64,000 bases of DNA from HXMU1420-13 sp965228545 (GTDB taxonomy: Bacteria; Bacteroidota; Rhodothermia; Balneolales; Balneolaceae): positions 806,001 to 870,000 of the forward strand of contig OZ245822.1 of assembly GCA_965228545.1 (NCBI GenBank), written 5' to 3'. The position numbers and the translations under genes were made by a program. Shown here in pieces: positions 1-8,867 of the stretch. Position 1 is the first letter of the stretch. Every line of letters starts with the position of its first letter. Under the pieces are notes generated by a model that saw nothing but the letters and a program-made list of their open reading frames with translations, ran no database searches and was not told where the DNA came from.

Positions 1-485
1 AATTCTTCTGAAATATCGTAGGTAGCAGTGATTTTATCGCCGATTTTTACTGTATCAAATTGAGTAGGAGAAGTGACTATTTCTTTGTTATCGCCTAGTG
101 TTACTAAATGTTTTTTGGCTCCATCTTCATCCGCAGAATTCCAATCGGAAGGAATTTTTTTATCCGTTATTACACCCGTTACAGCTCTCTTCTCACCTGT
201 GTTTTTCAGTTTTCTGTAAAACTGAATTTTTTTAAGTGATTCCAGCAATGAATAACCCATTATGGCAGCAATTACTATCAAAAATCCAATTATTGAAACG
301 GTAAATACCTGACTCGAAAAAACGCCCGCTTCATGTAAAAAATAAATTAGAAGTGGTACGATTAACGAAAATACAAAACCTTGTAATAATGAGGTTTTAG
401 ACTCTTTGGCTTTCGCTACGGTTTGATTGATGTATTGCAGATCGCTGTTATTTAAGTCTGCGGTATGTTCTCTGTAAATACTCAT
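1..485 (-). CDS. Small membrane protein, C-terminus cut by window edge
   Basis: I read an open frame on the minus strand from an ATG at 485 to the left edge with no stop, so at least 161 residues are present and the C-terminus is missing. The N-terminal 32 or so residues are polar. Two hydrophobic helices follow (about residues 35-50 and 60-80), then a charged segment and a soluble part rich in Lys, Asp and Thr that looks beta-stranded. I do not recognise the family. It is separated from mscL by about 130 bases and probably has its own promoter there. Its function is unknown. The frame is supported by length, ATG start and sensible membrane topology. Confidence 0.7.
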   Translation of the reverse strand, partial: MSIYREHTADLNNSDLQYINQTVAKAKESKTSLLQGFVFSLIVPLLIYFLHEAGVFSSQVFTVSIIGFLIVIAAIMGYSLLESLKKIQFYRKLKNTGEKRAVTGVITDKKIPSDWNSADEDGAKKHLVTLGDNKEIVTSPTQFDTVKIGDKITATYDISEE

Positions 486-612
486 AATTAATTTGTGTAA
501 GTTATTAATATTATATGAGTATATACATCAGTTGTCTAGTTATTGTTCCCGTTAGCATAACAAGTACAAAAGTTTGAGAGTAAGCGAAAATAAATGAGTA
601 CTTCTTGAATTC

Positions 613-1035
613 TTATTTTTGATCTTTAAGAAGATCCCTGATCTCACTCAATAGCTCAATGTCTTTTCTGGTTGGTACTGTTTTTTCGTTGGGCTCTAAC
701 GATTTAGAACGAAGCTTATTAAAGGTTTTAATCACCAGAAAAATAGTAAAGGAGATGATAAAAAAGTCGAGTGTGCTTTCCAGAAAGATTCCGTAATTGA
801 TAGAAACGGCTTCTTGTAAAACTGCACCGGCTTCGTTGGTGATTTTGGGTTTTAGGATAATTTTTAACTCCTGAAAGGGTGCATCACCAATCCAAAAACC
901 AAACATAGGCGTGATAATATCTTTAACCAGTGAAGATACTATGTTGTTAAATGCCGTACCAATAATGATACCCACCGCCATGTCGAACATGTTGCCTTTA
1001 ATGGCAAATTCTTTGAACTCTTTGATGATTCCCAT
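613..1035 (-). CDS. mscL: Large-conductance mechanosensitive channel MscL
   Basis: This encodes the pentameric inner-membrane channel that opens under membrane tension during hypo-osmotic shock. The 140 residues match the usual MscL length. An N-terminal amphipathic helix (IKEFKEFAIKGN) leads into TM1 with the family signature NMFDMAVGIIIGTAFN. A periplasmic loop follows (about 45-75), then TM2 (about 78-100) and a charged C-terminal helix starting near KLRSKSLEP. It stands about 20 bases downstream of the beta-lactamase-like gene on the same strand and could be co-transcribed with it. Identification is firm from the TM1 signature and overall architecture. Confidence 0.95.
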   Translation of the reverse strand: MGIIKEFKEFAIKGNMFDMAVGIIIGTAFNNIVSSLVKDIITPMFGFWIGDAPFQELKIILKPKITNEAGAVLQEAVSINYGIFLESTLDFFIISFTIFLVIKTFNKLRSKSLEPNEKTVPTRKDIELLSEIRDLLKDQK

Positions 1036-1055
1036 CTGTACTGTAACTGTCTAGT

Positions 1056-2135
1056 TTAATTTGAGTTTATACCAATTGTTTCTACTACTTTTGCAAGAAA
1101 TTCATCATCGGTAAGAATTGCAAGTTCAAAAGCGTTCAAACTGCCTTGCAACCGAATACTCTCAATCAAAGTTAAATCATCTAAAAAATAGGCGAGCTCT
1201 GTTTTATTCCCGTCGGTATCAGTAACATAAAGTGCTTTAGTTAGTACAAAAGCGGTGGATCCGCCTTTCATACCTGAATATTCTAGCCATTCTTGATTTG
1301 CCGGAATTTCCATCAACCACTCCATCACTTCGTCTAAATATTGATGAGTTTGTGAACTAAAATAGGTTTTAGAATTCAGCTTTTTCATCAATTGGGCATA
1401 CTCAGCAGTAGTAGAAGCTGGCAGACGATCTGACCATATTTTTTGGGCATCTAATCCGATTAATGGAACGCCTGTCATATAACTAGTATCGGCCTTAATT
1501 TTTTGATGTATTTGATGGGTGAGGTTTATGTAGTTCTCTTGTGTTAGTGATTGTAACGAATCGATTAATGGCTCACCTTCTACGGTTGGAAATCGTTCAT
1601 GTGCAATAAAAAGTGATGATACTAAATAGTAAATTTCACTGTGATTTTTGATTCCAAGAGAAGTAATTCTCTGGTTGATGTTGTCTAACCCAAGAAAAGC
1701 ACTCAGCCACTCAGTATTGGCATTTGAACTGTATTTAATCATGCCATGAGCAATTTGGCGAATGCTGGCAGAATCATTCTCTAAATCATTCAACCATGCG
1801 GGATGCGCACCTCCATCACTTCCTTGAAAATAAAATCGGTCTAATTCCTCTAATGCAATCATCGAATCCGGATTAAATACTTCTTCGGAAGCCTGAATTG
1901 CATATTCTATGGCAATGATAATTTTTACTGTACTGGCTAAAGGATGTAATGCATCTGAATTTTGATCTGCGATTAATTTACTGTTACGAAATAAGGTAAT
2001 GGAAGTGCTATTCGGATGGCTTTTTAAATAGGAGAGAACATGTTGTTTGTCCGGGCTGAAATAATTAAAAATTATCGCGATGGTAATAGCAAATAGTACT
2101 AAGATGCCGCCACCAATTAGGAGCAGTTTTTTCAT
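1056..2135 (-). CDS. Class A beta-lactamase-like serine hydrolase, membrane anchored
   Basis: A 359-residue protein with one N-terminal membrane anchor (about residues 4-25) and a periplasmic serine-hydrolase domain. The penicillin-recognising motifs are visible: S68-T-V-K71 (SxxK nucleophile motif), YSSNAN at 135-140 in the place of SDN, and K290-G-G as the KTG-box equivalent. The family includes beta-lactamases and DD-peptidase-like enzymes. The SDN and KTG positions are altered, so actual beta-lactam hydrolysis cannot be assumed; a cell-wall peptidase or esterase is equally possible. The next gene upstream ends 23 bases before its start and is on the same strand. Confidence 0.8.
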   Translation of the reverse strand: MKKLLLIGGGILVLFAITIAIIFNYFSPDKQHVLSYLKSHPNSTSITLFRNSKLIADQNSDALHPLASTVKIIIAIEYAIQASEEVFNPDSMIALEELDRFYFQGSDGGAHPAWLNDLENDSASIRQIAHGMIKYSSNANTEWLSAFLGLDNINQRITSLGIKNHSEIYYLVSSLFIAHERFPTVEGEPLIDSLQSLTQENYINLTHQIHQKIKADTSYMTGVPLIGLDAQKIWSDRLPASTTAEYAQLMKKLNSKTYFSSQTHQYLDEVMEWLMEIPANQEWLEYSGMKGGSTAFVLTKALYVTDTDGNKTELAYFLDDLTLIESIRLQGSLNAFELAILTDDEFLAKVVETIGINSN

Positions 2136-2158
2136 TTGAAATCTATATGTTGAGTAAA

Positions 2159-2692
2159 TTAAAGCGCTTCAATTTTCTCACCGATACAATCTTCGATAAA
2201 GCGGTGGATTCGTGTCATTTGTTTATGTCCAAATCGTTGCCCAAAATATGCAACTAAATAGAGGCTTAGAAATAAGAGGATTAGTCCGGGTACGGCCCAT
2301 AAAATAGCTGCAGATTGGCCTATAGTTCGGAAAGAGAGACCGATCATGGCTACAATAATAGTTGCAAAACCGATAATCGAATAAAAGAAAACAAACATGG
2401 TCCAAACAGCCGGGCGCGGGCCGTATAACCCGCGAACTAAAGTTCCGGTTTCATCTTCTTCGATGGTGATAGTTAATTGCGGCGACCAATAGTGTTGTTC
2501 TTCGGCGGGGGGATAAATAGTAGCAAAGTTTTTGGTTACCTGTCCCTCACACCTACACATTCCGGTGCGTAATTTCGATCTAATTTCGGTGGTTATTTCA
2601 TCTGAAGTCTTTTTTGTGTAAAGTCGAATTCTTGGACGAACCCTACGAAAGTGGATGTGATCATCCTGAATTGTAGCTGCTTTTAAATCCAT
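2159..2692 (-). CDS. Unrecognised two-helix membrane protein
   Basis: The 177-residue protein starts with a soluble, beta-rich domain (about 1-80) containing a Cys-Arg-Cys triplet near residue 46. Two hydrophobic helices follow (about 97-118 and 128-150), then a short C-terminal helix that includes FIEDCIGEKIEAL. I do not recognise the family. The ATG start overlaps the end of the upstream cupin gene by ten bases, which suggests translational coupling and that the two are expressed together. No catalytic motif is visible. A role in membrane or lipid homeostasis would be speculation. Confidence 0.75.
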   Translation of the reverse strand: MDLKAATIQDDHIHFRRVRPRIRLYTKKTSDEITTEIRSKLRTGMCRCEGQVTKNFATIYPPAEEQHYWSPQLTITIEEDETGTLVRGLYGPRPAVWTMFVFFYSIIGFATIIVAMIGLSFRTIGQSAAILWAVPGLILLFLSLYLVAYFGQRFGHKQMTRIHRFIEDCIGEKIEAL

Positions 2693-3048
2693 TCTTGCTC
2701 CTCCTCCTTTTTCGTTTTTTGGGTAATAACATTGCCGGTATGGGCGGTTCCTTTGGGCTCAATTAACATTATCCAGCATTCTTCATCAGCAACCGGAAAA
2801 TGTTGAGTTGCCTTAGGCACAATATGCAGATCTCCCGTTTTTAGTTGTATAGTTTTATCTCTGTATCGCATTTCTAATGCTCCCTGTACAATGTAAAACA
2901 GTTCGTCTTCATGTTCATGAGCATGCCACACAAATTCACCTTTCAGTTTTGCAATTTTAATCAATTGTCCATTGAATTCACCCAGAATTTTTGGCGTCCA
3001 GTATTCATCAAAATGAGAGAACTTTTCTTCTAGATTGATAGCAAGCAT
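2683..3048 (-). CDS. Cupin-domain protein
   Basis: A 121-residue single-domain cupin. Cupin motif 1 is seen as WHAHEHEDELFYIVQG (three His and a Glu that normally ligate a metal) and motif 2 as GDLHIVPKATQHFP with the fourth His. Small mononuclear cupins act as dioxygenases, isomerases or ligand sensors, and the substrate cannot be read from sequence. The gene sits between the RDD-family gene (one base away) and the two-helix membrane protein (ten-base overlap), so it is part of a compact minus-strand operon from about 4063 down to at least 2159. Confidence 0.85.
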   Translation of the reverse strand: MLAINLEEKFSHFDEYWTPKILGEFNGQLIKIAKLKGEFVWHAHEHEDELFYIVQGALEMRYRDKTIQLKTGDLHIVPKATQHFPVADEECWIMLIEPKGTAHTGNVITQKTKKEEEQEWI

Positions 3049-3049
3049 A

Positions 3050-4063
3050 TCAAAAATGGCTTAGTAGATTTTCGTTATCAAGTACTTCTTTTCTCAGGTG
3101 CTCGGTTTCTTTCTTTTTTGATTCCCGAAGATCAATGACCACAGTTCCGGCTATTTTATCATGTATAGCTTGCCTGTTTGCATCCCAATAAACCTGAAAG
3201 AATCCCAAAAAACCGGTGGCAAACCCGGCGGCATAGCCACCTAATCGCTCAAAAGCAAAGAACAATCCGATCGGTTTGTTATTTAATCGTACTACTCGTA
3301 TTCGAAGTATACGTTTACCTATTGTTTGTCCCTTAAAAAAAGCAATGGTTGTAATAAAATATAAGCCAATCCAACCTAAAGATAGCCCCATCATTCTTAA
3401 TGTTCGCTTTGTAGCAATATACAGGCTTGGATTTTCAATCTGTTCAACCAAAGCTTCATTTTCATCCATTAATTCATCCTTCTGCTCACTTAGTTCCGAA
3501 ATCTCTTGCCTCAACAAATGCATTTCCGGAGAGGCGAGCACTTTGGCTATTTCAGGTCGTAAGGTGTCTAACGCGATGGAGTCATTTTTAGAGAGTGCAA
3601 AGCTAAATGCACTCAAGAGAGAATTAAATTCATCAGGATAATTAATATTCTGCACCGATTTAACAGAAGACAATGAATCTATTTTTTGTTCAAGATTCTC
3701 AAGCTGTTGTTCCAATTTATCAGGATCAGAATAGTCCATGCTAATCATCTCATTTCCGAACTCGCTCCAATCGATATTCTGCGCAGTCTTGATATCTGTA
3801 TCATTAAACGTTACCTCGATTTCGGTAGGATTGAAAGTTTCCAAGATTCCCAGTGCGATAGCGAATACAAATAAACTAGAAATTGCAGCAGCTGTGTACC
3901 GTAGTAGGTTTTTAAAAACACTTTCGCTTCTAGTTCTAATCACCACCCAAAAAATTAGTACTGTTACTGCCGCTGCTAGAACTAAGTTGCCCAAATCGGC
4001 GAGTAAATAGGCAATAAATAAATCAATGATAATTGCTAAAAACCTCCGTTTTGGGGTCGCCAA
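3050..4063 (-). CDS. RDD-family membrane protein with central coiled-coil insert
   Basis: A 337-residue protein with the RDD signature split by a large insert. The N-terminus (TPKRRFLAIIIDLFIAYLL) carries the Arg-Asp helix. Two further helices lie at about 25-75. A polar, Glu/Lys/Leu-rich segment of about 130 residues (roughly 80-210) is predicted to be extended and coiled. The C-terminal part has the remaining helices and the conserved GKRILRIRVVR and AIHDKIAGTVVI elements. The start codon is TTG; no in-frame ATG gives the RDD N-terminus. RDD proteins are poorly understood, and some are linked to ion homeostasis. The inserted segment is long for the family and may sit on one side of the membrane as an interaction stalk. 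Confidence 0.8.
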   Translation of the reverse strand: MATPKRRFLAIIIDLFIAYLLADLGNLVLAAAVTVLIFWVVIRTRSESVFKNLLRYTAAAISSLFVFAIALGILETFNPTEIEVTFNDTDIKTAQNIDWSEFGNEMISMDYSDPDKLEQQLENLEQKIDSLSSVKSVQNINYPDEFNSLLSAFSFALSKNDSIALDTLRPEIAKVLASPEMHLLRQEISELSEQKDELMDENEALVEQIENPSLYIATKRTLRMMGLSLGWIGLYFITTIAFFKGQTIGKRILRIRVVRLNNKPIGLFFAFERLGGYAAGFATGFLGFFQVYWDANRQAIHDKIAGTVVIDLRESKKKETEHLRKEVLDNENLLSHF

Positions 4064-4137
4064 TGGCTATCCCAATAAATCTGGGTGGATGGCAAAGGCG
4101 AAGGGTGTTATTATTTGTCTGGGATCCTTAATCATTA

Positions 4138-5298
4138 TCAATTCATGAAGTCGCTACAAAAATATGAGATTGAATCGCGATTACCGGAAAAATGCGATAG
4201 TACAGGTTTTGTAGTAAATACAAAATAATCAGCATAGCGAGAATACTTGTTGCAGATGCCTCGATAAAGCATTTGATGGGCTCTTTCTGAGGGATACATT
4301 GCAACCTGCAGTTCTTGTATAGCCCAGGAGTTTGGCTGAATAATATATTCAATGCCATTATGCGGTGGTTGATAAACTACCTGAAGTTTGTTTGCGAATT
4401 CATCAGGAATCAAAATCTCGGATTTTATTTTATTACCTGAATATAATGCACCGGAAAAATGCATAGGCCAAACATTCCATATGCTTGAGATGGGTAGTAA
4501 TATGAATAATAGAAAGAGTAAGAAAGAGGTCGCCCTTCCAATATTATTAGTTAATTGGCTTGCAATGAATATCGGATTATGGATAAATAAGACATACAAC
4601 ATTACCATAAAGCCTATGTTCCAAGGCCAAATTACAAAGTTTGTATTCCAACCTAACGGCCCTACAACCCCAAGAATAAAAATGTGCATCACAATTAGTA
4701 CAAAAGCGGAAATTCGTACGGTTTTTTTAAAAAGAAGACCTAGTGCAGCAGAGAGTTCTAATATCGGTGCCGAAAACCATAATCTCTCGGTAAATAACGC
4801 GAATAAGTTATCATTTAATAGTGGTTTGAGAGGAGTAATAAACCAAATAATTGTACTGCTGGCGAAACCTCCATTAAATTTAAGTAAGCCACTCATAAAG
4901 TAAATGCAGGAAATTATGAAACCGAAAGTGAGCCTTACTTTTTTCTGATCTTTAACATTGATGGTGATTCCAATGAAAATGAGGAAATAGTAGAACCAAG
5001 GTTGTATACGATTGTAGTCGCCCAGGGCGTAGATGACCAGAAATGCTAAGGCGAGGTTTTTTTTACGTGCTGATATTGCAGGAACAGCCAATAAACACAA
5101 AGAAATAACGAATAGAATTGCCGCAATAACATTTACTGAGTTGGAGTACTGAATAGGAAGTACCGGCAAAGCCGGGAATAAATTCGAAACTGGAAACCAA
5201 ATTCGATAAGAAATAAGTATGCAACTTAATAGCGCAATAAAGCAGATTGCGAATAGAACTCGCTCTTTGTAAAAGTTACTCATTGGTACTTTTTGCAT
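4138..5298 (-). CDS. Multi-pass membrane protein of unknown function
   Basis: A 386-residue protein with about nine hydrophobic segments between residues 12 and 275, followed by a soluble C-terminal domain of about 110 residues containing Tyr/Arg-rich stretches. A motif resembling those in HTTM/DoxX-type quinone-linked membrane proteins (YFMSGLLKFNGG) is present, but the match is too weak for a name. The annotated start is ATG at 5298; a second ATG at 5283 (MSNFYKERV) is equally plausible and further from the terminator of the upstream gene. That terminator suggests this gene has its own promoter, though none is evident, or relies on read-through. Confidence 0.7.
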   Translation of the reverse strand: MQKVPMSNFYKERVLFAICFIALLSCILISYRIWFPVSNLFPALPVLPIQYSNSVNVIAAILFVISLCLLAVPAISARKKNLALAFLVIYALGDYNRIQPWFYYFLIFIGITINVKDQKKVRLTFGFIISCIYFMSGLLKFNGGFASSTIIWFITPLKPLLNDNLFALFTERLWFSAPILELSAALGLLFKKTVRISAFVLIVMHIFILGVVGPLGWNTNFVIWPWNIGFMVMLYVLFIHNPIFIASQLTNNIGRATSFLLFLLFILLPISSIWNVWPMHFSGALYSGNKIKSEILIPDEFANKLQVVYQPPHNGIEYIIQPNSWAIQELQVAMYPSERAHQMLYRGICNKYSRYADYFVFTTKPVLSHFSGNRDSISYFCSDFMN

Positions 5299-5308
5299 GA
5301 GCGAAAAT

Positions 5309-5340
5309 AAAAAAAGCCGATAGAATTCCTATCGGCTTAT
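5309..5340 (-). terminator. Intrinsic terminator of the collagen-like lipoprotein gene
   Basis: A perfect 10-bp stem (arms 5314-5323 and 5329-5338, loop of five bases) is followed on the minus strand by a run of seven T residues. It lies 22 bases past the stop of the lipoprotein gene at 5362. This is a textbook rho-independent terminator and separates that gene from the membrane protein downstream. Confidence 0.9.
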
Positions 5341-5361
5341 AATTTTAATTTAAATATTGAA

Positions 5362-5883
5362 TTAGAATTCTAGATTATAAAACGCCTGAACTTGCTCAAA
5401 ATCGTTGTAATCTAATCCTTTTCCTTTAAACATTTGCCCGGGCGGAATGGCAACAACTCGAACAACATCACCATTAAAAAGACTCTCATTTATCTGATTG
5501 TTATTTGGAGTTTCGCCTTCCAAAATTAAATCAAAATTGTCGATATCAAATCCGTATCGTAGAACCACAACATCATTCTCGAATGGCGTTGATAACGGCA
5601 AAGAATTCCACGAAGTAGATCCATCAAATTGAATGTAGGCGATCACTAAACCTTCATCAACGGTGCTTAGGTCTAATATTCCCCAAGAGTAGGATGCGAT
5701 TGATACATATTCGTCAACGATGCCAAAATCCTCGTCAGAATCAATTATAAATGTTCCGGTGTAGATTTCAACCTCACCGTCTTGTCCGTCTCTGCCTCTT
5801 GGTCCTTCCGGACCAATTGCCGCTATACATGATGAGAAAATAAATCCCAATAAAACTAATCCTGTAGTAACTGTAGCTCTCAT
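5362..5883 (-). CDS. Short collagen-like repeat lipoprotein
   Basis: A 173-residue secreted lipoprotein. A hydrophobic signal peptide ends in a lipobox (FIFSSC) with the Cys close to residue 19, and is followed almost at once by four Gly-X-Y triplets (GPEGPRGRDGQDGE), the collagen-like mark. The rest is an acidic beta-rich domain without recognised motif. I chose the ATG at 5883 because a GGAGG Shine-Dalgarno sequence (5889-5893) sits five bases upstream; an ATG four codons earlier (5895) would contain it. Similar short-collagen lipoproteins occur in Bacteroidota and are of unknown function. It is monocistronic, ending in a strong terminator. Confidence 0.8.
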   Translation of the reverse strand: MRATVTTGLVLLGFIFSSCIAAIGPEGPRGRDGQDGEVEIYTGTFIIDSDEDFGIVDEYVSIASYSWGILDLSTVDEGLVIAYIQFDGSTSWNSLPLSTPFENDVVVLRYGFDIDNFDLILEGETPNNNQINESLFNGDVVRVVAIPPGQMFKGKGLDYNDFEQVQAFYNLEF

Positions 5884-6019
5884 AGCTGCCTCCATATTGA
5901 TTAATGCTTGATTGAATCTAGACCTTGGTTGTGTAATGCTCTATCACATGATGGGGTTAGGCAATCCATGCGATATAAACGATTTAATCTTGAATGGAGT
6001 TAGTCTGGAGGTTTAAGAC

Positions 6020-6025
6020 TATAAT
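6020..6025 (+). promoter_or_regulatory. Possible -10 element ahead of the DUF151-bshC run
   Basis: A TATAAT hexamer lies about 50 bases upstream of the TTG start at 6075 in the only gap before a five-gene plus-strand run. No well-spaced -35 is apparent (the nearest TTGAAT at 5990 is 24 bases away). It is suggestive only. Confidence 0.3.
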
Positions 6026-6074
6026 TATTTTCGCTAACTTCAGCATTTAGCTTAATGCAAAACAGGATAGCATA

Positions 6075-6656
6075 TTGAGTAAAGTGTTAATGGAAATACT
6101 GGGTTTGTCTACCAGTCCAAGCAGTGGTGGAGCATATGCGCTTATTTTAACGGAAGTTGAAGGAATGCGACGATTGCCAATCATCATTGGTTCTTTCGAA
6201 GCACAGGCAATAGCTTTAGAGTTGGAGAATATAAAACCGCCCCGGCCGATGACGCATGATTTGCTCAAGAACATGATTCAAGGGTTTGAAGGCAGAGTAA
6301 AACAAATTTTAGTGAGTGATTTATCGGAAGGTACTTTTTACTCAAAAATTATTGTAGAAAAGGGAGATCAACTGTTTGAAGTTGATGCACGCCCTAGTGA
6401 TGCCATTGCATTAGCGGTTCGTTTTGGTTCCGAAATATACGTGAATGAGCGTATTCTGAAAGAGGCTGGGATTCGAACGGACCAGGAAATTGTAGAGCAA
6501 TCGCCAAAAAGTGAGGCAGAAAAGGATATGGATACCGTGAATGAAAATCTGTCGAAGTTGGAGCAACTAGAAATCGATTTACACACCGCTATAGAGACGG
6601 AGAACTACGAAAAGGCAGCTAAAATCAGAGATCAAATTTCAAAAATGAAAGGATAA
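6075..6656 (+). CDS. Bifunctional nuclease (DUF151) with C-terminal UVR motif
   Basis: A 193-residue protein. Residues 1-135 form the DUF151/bifunctional nuclease domain, with conserved stretches LPIIIGSFEAQAIALELE, RPMTHDLL and DARPSDAIALAVR. Residues about 160-192 form a UvrB/UvrC-type (UVR) helical hairpin ending in NYEKAAKIRDQISKMKG. The family has been linked to DNA/RNA cleavage and to stress or defence responses; the UVR hairpin suggests docking to another protein. The start is TTG at 6075 with AGGAT upstream; an internal ATG at 6090 is an alternative. It leads a run into bshC, whose GTG start is four bases after the stop. Confidence 0.88.
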   Translation: MSKVLMEILGLSTSPSSGGAYALILTEVEGMRRLPIIIGSFEAQAIALELENIKPPRPMTHDLLKNMIQGFEGRVKQILVSDLSEGTFYSKIIVEKGDQLFEVDARPSDAIALAVRFGSEIYVNERILKEAGIRTDQEIVEQSPKSEAEKDMDTVNENLSKLEQLEIDLHTAIETENYEKAAKIRDQISKMKG

Positions 6657-6659
6657 TTA

Positions 6660-8267
6660 GTGGAAAAAAGTCAGTGTTCGTTTAATCAATTACCTTTTTC
6701 ATCGCTCTTCTCAAATTATATTTACGATTACCCTAAACTCAATCAATTCTTCTCTACAAATCCATTCGATGATTCCGAAATCGAACAACGTATTTCTCGT
6801 ATTCCTACTTACGACAATCGAGCGATGGTTACCAAAGCTTTAGGAGCTTACCATCAGTACTTAGGCATTTCTGTTGAGCAAAAAACAGCCCTTGAAAAAT
6901 TTTCAAATACTGAGTCGTTAACAATAGTTACCGGGCAACAACTTGGGGTAGCAGGCGGCCCGCTTTATACCATATTCAAAACTATTACTACAATTCTTCT
7001 TGCAAAAGAGTGGGAAGAAAAACTAAAACGGCCGGTTGTTCCAGTTTTCTGGTTGGCGGATGAAGATCACGATTTTGAAGAAATTGCACAGTTGGGAATA
7101 CCTGCCAACGAGGGCTTAAAACAACTCACACTAGATCAAACAGGAGCCGGGCTTCCGGTATCAGAGGTTAAAATAGATGAGTCGATACAATCGCTCATAG
7201 AACAACTTAAAGCTGAGTTTCCCAATACTGATTTTAGTAATGACTTGTTCGAGCAGTTGCAAAAAGTGTACGCTTTGGGAAATACACATGCCCAAGCTTT
7301 CGCACAATTGATAAGTTCATGGTTTTCAAATCACGGTTTATTAATTGCGGGAAGCAATTTTAAGGCACTAAAGCAATTTTGTGCTGATGTGTTTAAGCAA
7401 TCCGTTTCTAATGCTGATGCGATTTACAGATCGTTGGAATCGCAAAGCGCTGCATTAGAAAAGGACTTTCACCGCCAAGTTGTGATAGGTTCTACCAATT
7501 TATTCTATTTTGATCAAACCGGTCGTACTAAGATTGACCGAGAAGGAGAAAAATGGACAATAAACGGCAGAATACTTGGTGTGGATGAATTGAAAGAAAA
7601 AATTGATGAAAAACCAGAGAAATTTTCGCCAAATGTATTTTTGCGCCCGATTTTACAAGACGTACTACTTCCAACAATTGGGTATGTAGCCGGTCCCGGC
7701 GAAATCGCATATTATGCTCAAATGAAATTGTATTACAAGCAGTTTGAGATGGAAATGCCCGTAATTTTCCCAAGAATCAGTGCAACCTTGCTAGAGTCGG
7801 GAATCGATCGAATCATGCAAAAACTGCCATTTGAGCTATGCAGTTACAATCAAAGAATTGAAGATTTAGAATCGAGATACATTGACTTAAACAGCCCTGC
7901 CGATCTGGATTCGCTGTTTCAGAATTGGGTATCAGGAATCAAAAAATCTGCGCAACAACCTATACAACGTATCGCAGCAATCGACCCAACACTTGAAGGC
8001 ACTGCGGGCAAAACAGTAAGTGGTTTCGAAAACGAGTTAAATAAGCTTAAAGGAAGGGTTTTTCGGTCGTTGAAGCAGCAGGAAGAAACTCAGCTAAAAC
8101 GAATCCGAAGAATAAAAGCTCAGATTTTCCCGGATGGCTTGCAAGAGCGAGCGATTAACCCAACTTACTTTATGAACAAATATGGCATGGATATTTGGGG
8201 CAAACTTCTATCAGATTTTGCTACTCAAAAGATAGATCTGAGATCGCATCATATAATTAAGTTATAG
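6660..8267 (+). CDS. bshC: Bacillithiol biosynthesis cysteine-adding enzyme BshC
   Basis: This enzyme adds cysteine to glucosaminyl-malate, the last step in making bacillithiol, the low-molecular-weight thiol that replaces glutathione in these bacteria. The 535 residues fit the family length. Recognisable stretches are TIVTGQQLGVAGGPLYT (about 91-107) and PVVPVFWLADEDHDFEEI (about 125-142) in the nucleotide-binding core, plus a C-terminal coiled coil (about 440-500). The start is GTG at 6660. bshA and bshB are not in the window. It sits between the DUF151 gene and the formyl-THF cyclo-ligase with gaps of three to six bases, so they are almost certainly co-transcribed. Confidence 0.95.
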   Translation: MEKSQCSFNQLPFSSLFSNYIYDYPKLNQFFSTNPFDDSEIEQRISRIPTYDNRAMVTKALGAYHQYLGISVEQKTALEKFSNTESLTIVTGQQLGVAGGPLYTIFKTITTILLAKEWEEKLKRPVVPVFWLADEDHDFEEIAQLGIPANEGLKQLTLDQTGAGLPVSEVKIDESIQSLIEQLKAEFPNTDFSNDLFEQLQKVYALGNTHAQAFAQLISSWFSNHGLLIAGSNFKALKQFCADVFKQSVSNADAIYRSLESQSAALEKDFHRQVVIGSTNLFYFDQTGRTKIDREGEKWTINGRILGVDELKEKIDEKPEKFSPNVFLRPILQDVLLPTIGYVAGPGEIAYYAQMKLYYKQFEMEMPVIFPRISATLLESGIDRIMQKLPFELCSYNQRIEDLESRYIDLNSPADLDSLFQNWVSGIKKSAQQPIQRIAAIDPTLEGTAGKTVSGFENELNKLKGRVFRSLKQQEETQLKRIRRIKAQIFPDGLQERAINPTYFMNKYGMDIWGKLLSDFATQKIDLRSHHIIKL

Positions 8268-8273
8268 AACTTG

Positions 8274-8852
8274 ATGCTCGATAAATCCACATTACGGGCT
8301 CAATTAATAAAAGAACGTTCCCAAATTACTACTCAAACTTGGGAAGATTGGTCGGGTAGGATTACACAACGCGTGCTAAAAAATAAAGCAGTAGAGTTGG
8401 CACAATTCATTCATTGCTATGTATCGATGAACTCAAGAAATGAGGTTAATACCCATCGTCTGATACAGTGCTGCCTTGATAACAACAAAAAAGTCTTTAT
8501 CCCGGTTATGAATCAAGAAACTAATGAGTTAAAACACGCATCAGTTTCTGATCTTGATAAGCTAGTGCCAAACAAATGGGGGGTTCCTGAACCTTTAAAT
8601 CAAGTTACATATTCAATCATTTCTCCCGACATTATCATAGTTCCAATGCTTGCAGTTGATAGGAAAGGGAATCGAATAGGATATGGTAAAGGGTATTACG
8701 ACCGTTTTCTTCAATCAGTTTCTGCAACCAAGATAGGGGTGATTTTCGATCAGTTTATATTAGACTCTGTTCCCGTAGAACCTCATGATATTCCCTTGGA
8801 TATAATAATTACAGAAACGGCCACAATTAATGTGAAACCTGTATATTTTTAG
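8274..8852 (+). CDS. 5-formyltetrahydrofolate cyclo-ligase
   Basis: This enzyme converts 5-formyl-THF to 5,10-methenyl-THF using ATP and so salvages the stored folate form. It is 192 residues. The family hallmark near the C-terminus, RIGYGKGYYDRFL, is present, as is the N-terminal basic helix that binds ATP phosphates. I prefer the ATG at 8274 to the TTG one codon earlier. It directly follows bshC (six bases after its stop), and the PspC gene follows 29 bases on. Confidence 0.93.
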   Translation: MLDKSTLRAQLIKERSQITTQTWEDWSGRITQRVLKNKAVELAQFIHCYVSMNSRNEVNTHRLIQCCLDNNKKVFIPVMNQETNELKHASVSDLDKLVPNKWGVPEPLNQVTYSIISPDIIIVPMLAVDRKGNRIGYGKGYYDRFLQSVSATKIGVIFDQFILDSVPVEPHDIPLDIIITETATINVKPVYF

Positions 8853-8867
8853 CTCGTAGCATCACCG

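Noticed and set aside
4388..4903. 171-codon plus-strand frame inside the multi-pass membrane protein gene
   Set aside because: It is the complement of hydrophobic coding sequence; composition and lack of motifs fit a shadow frame.
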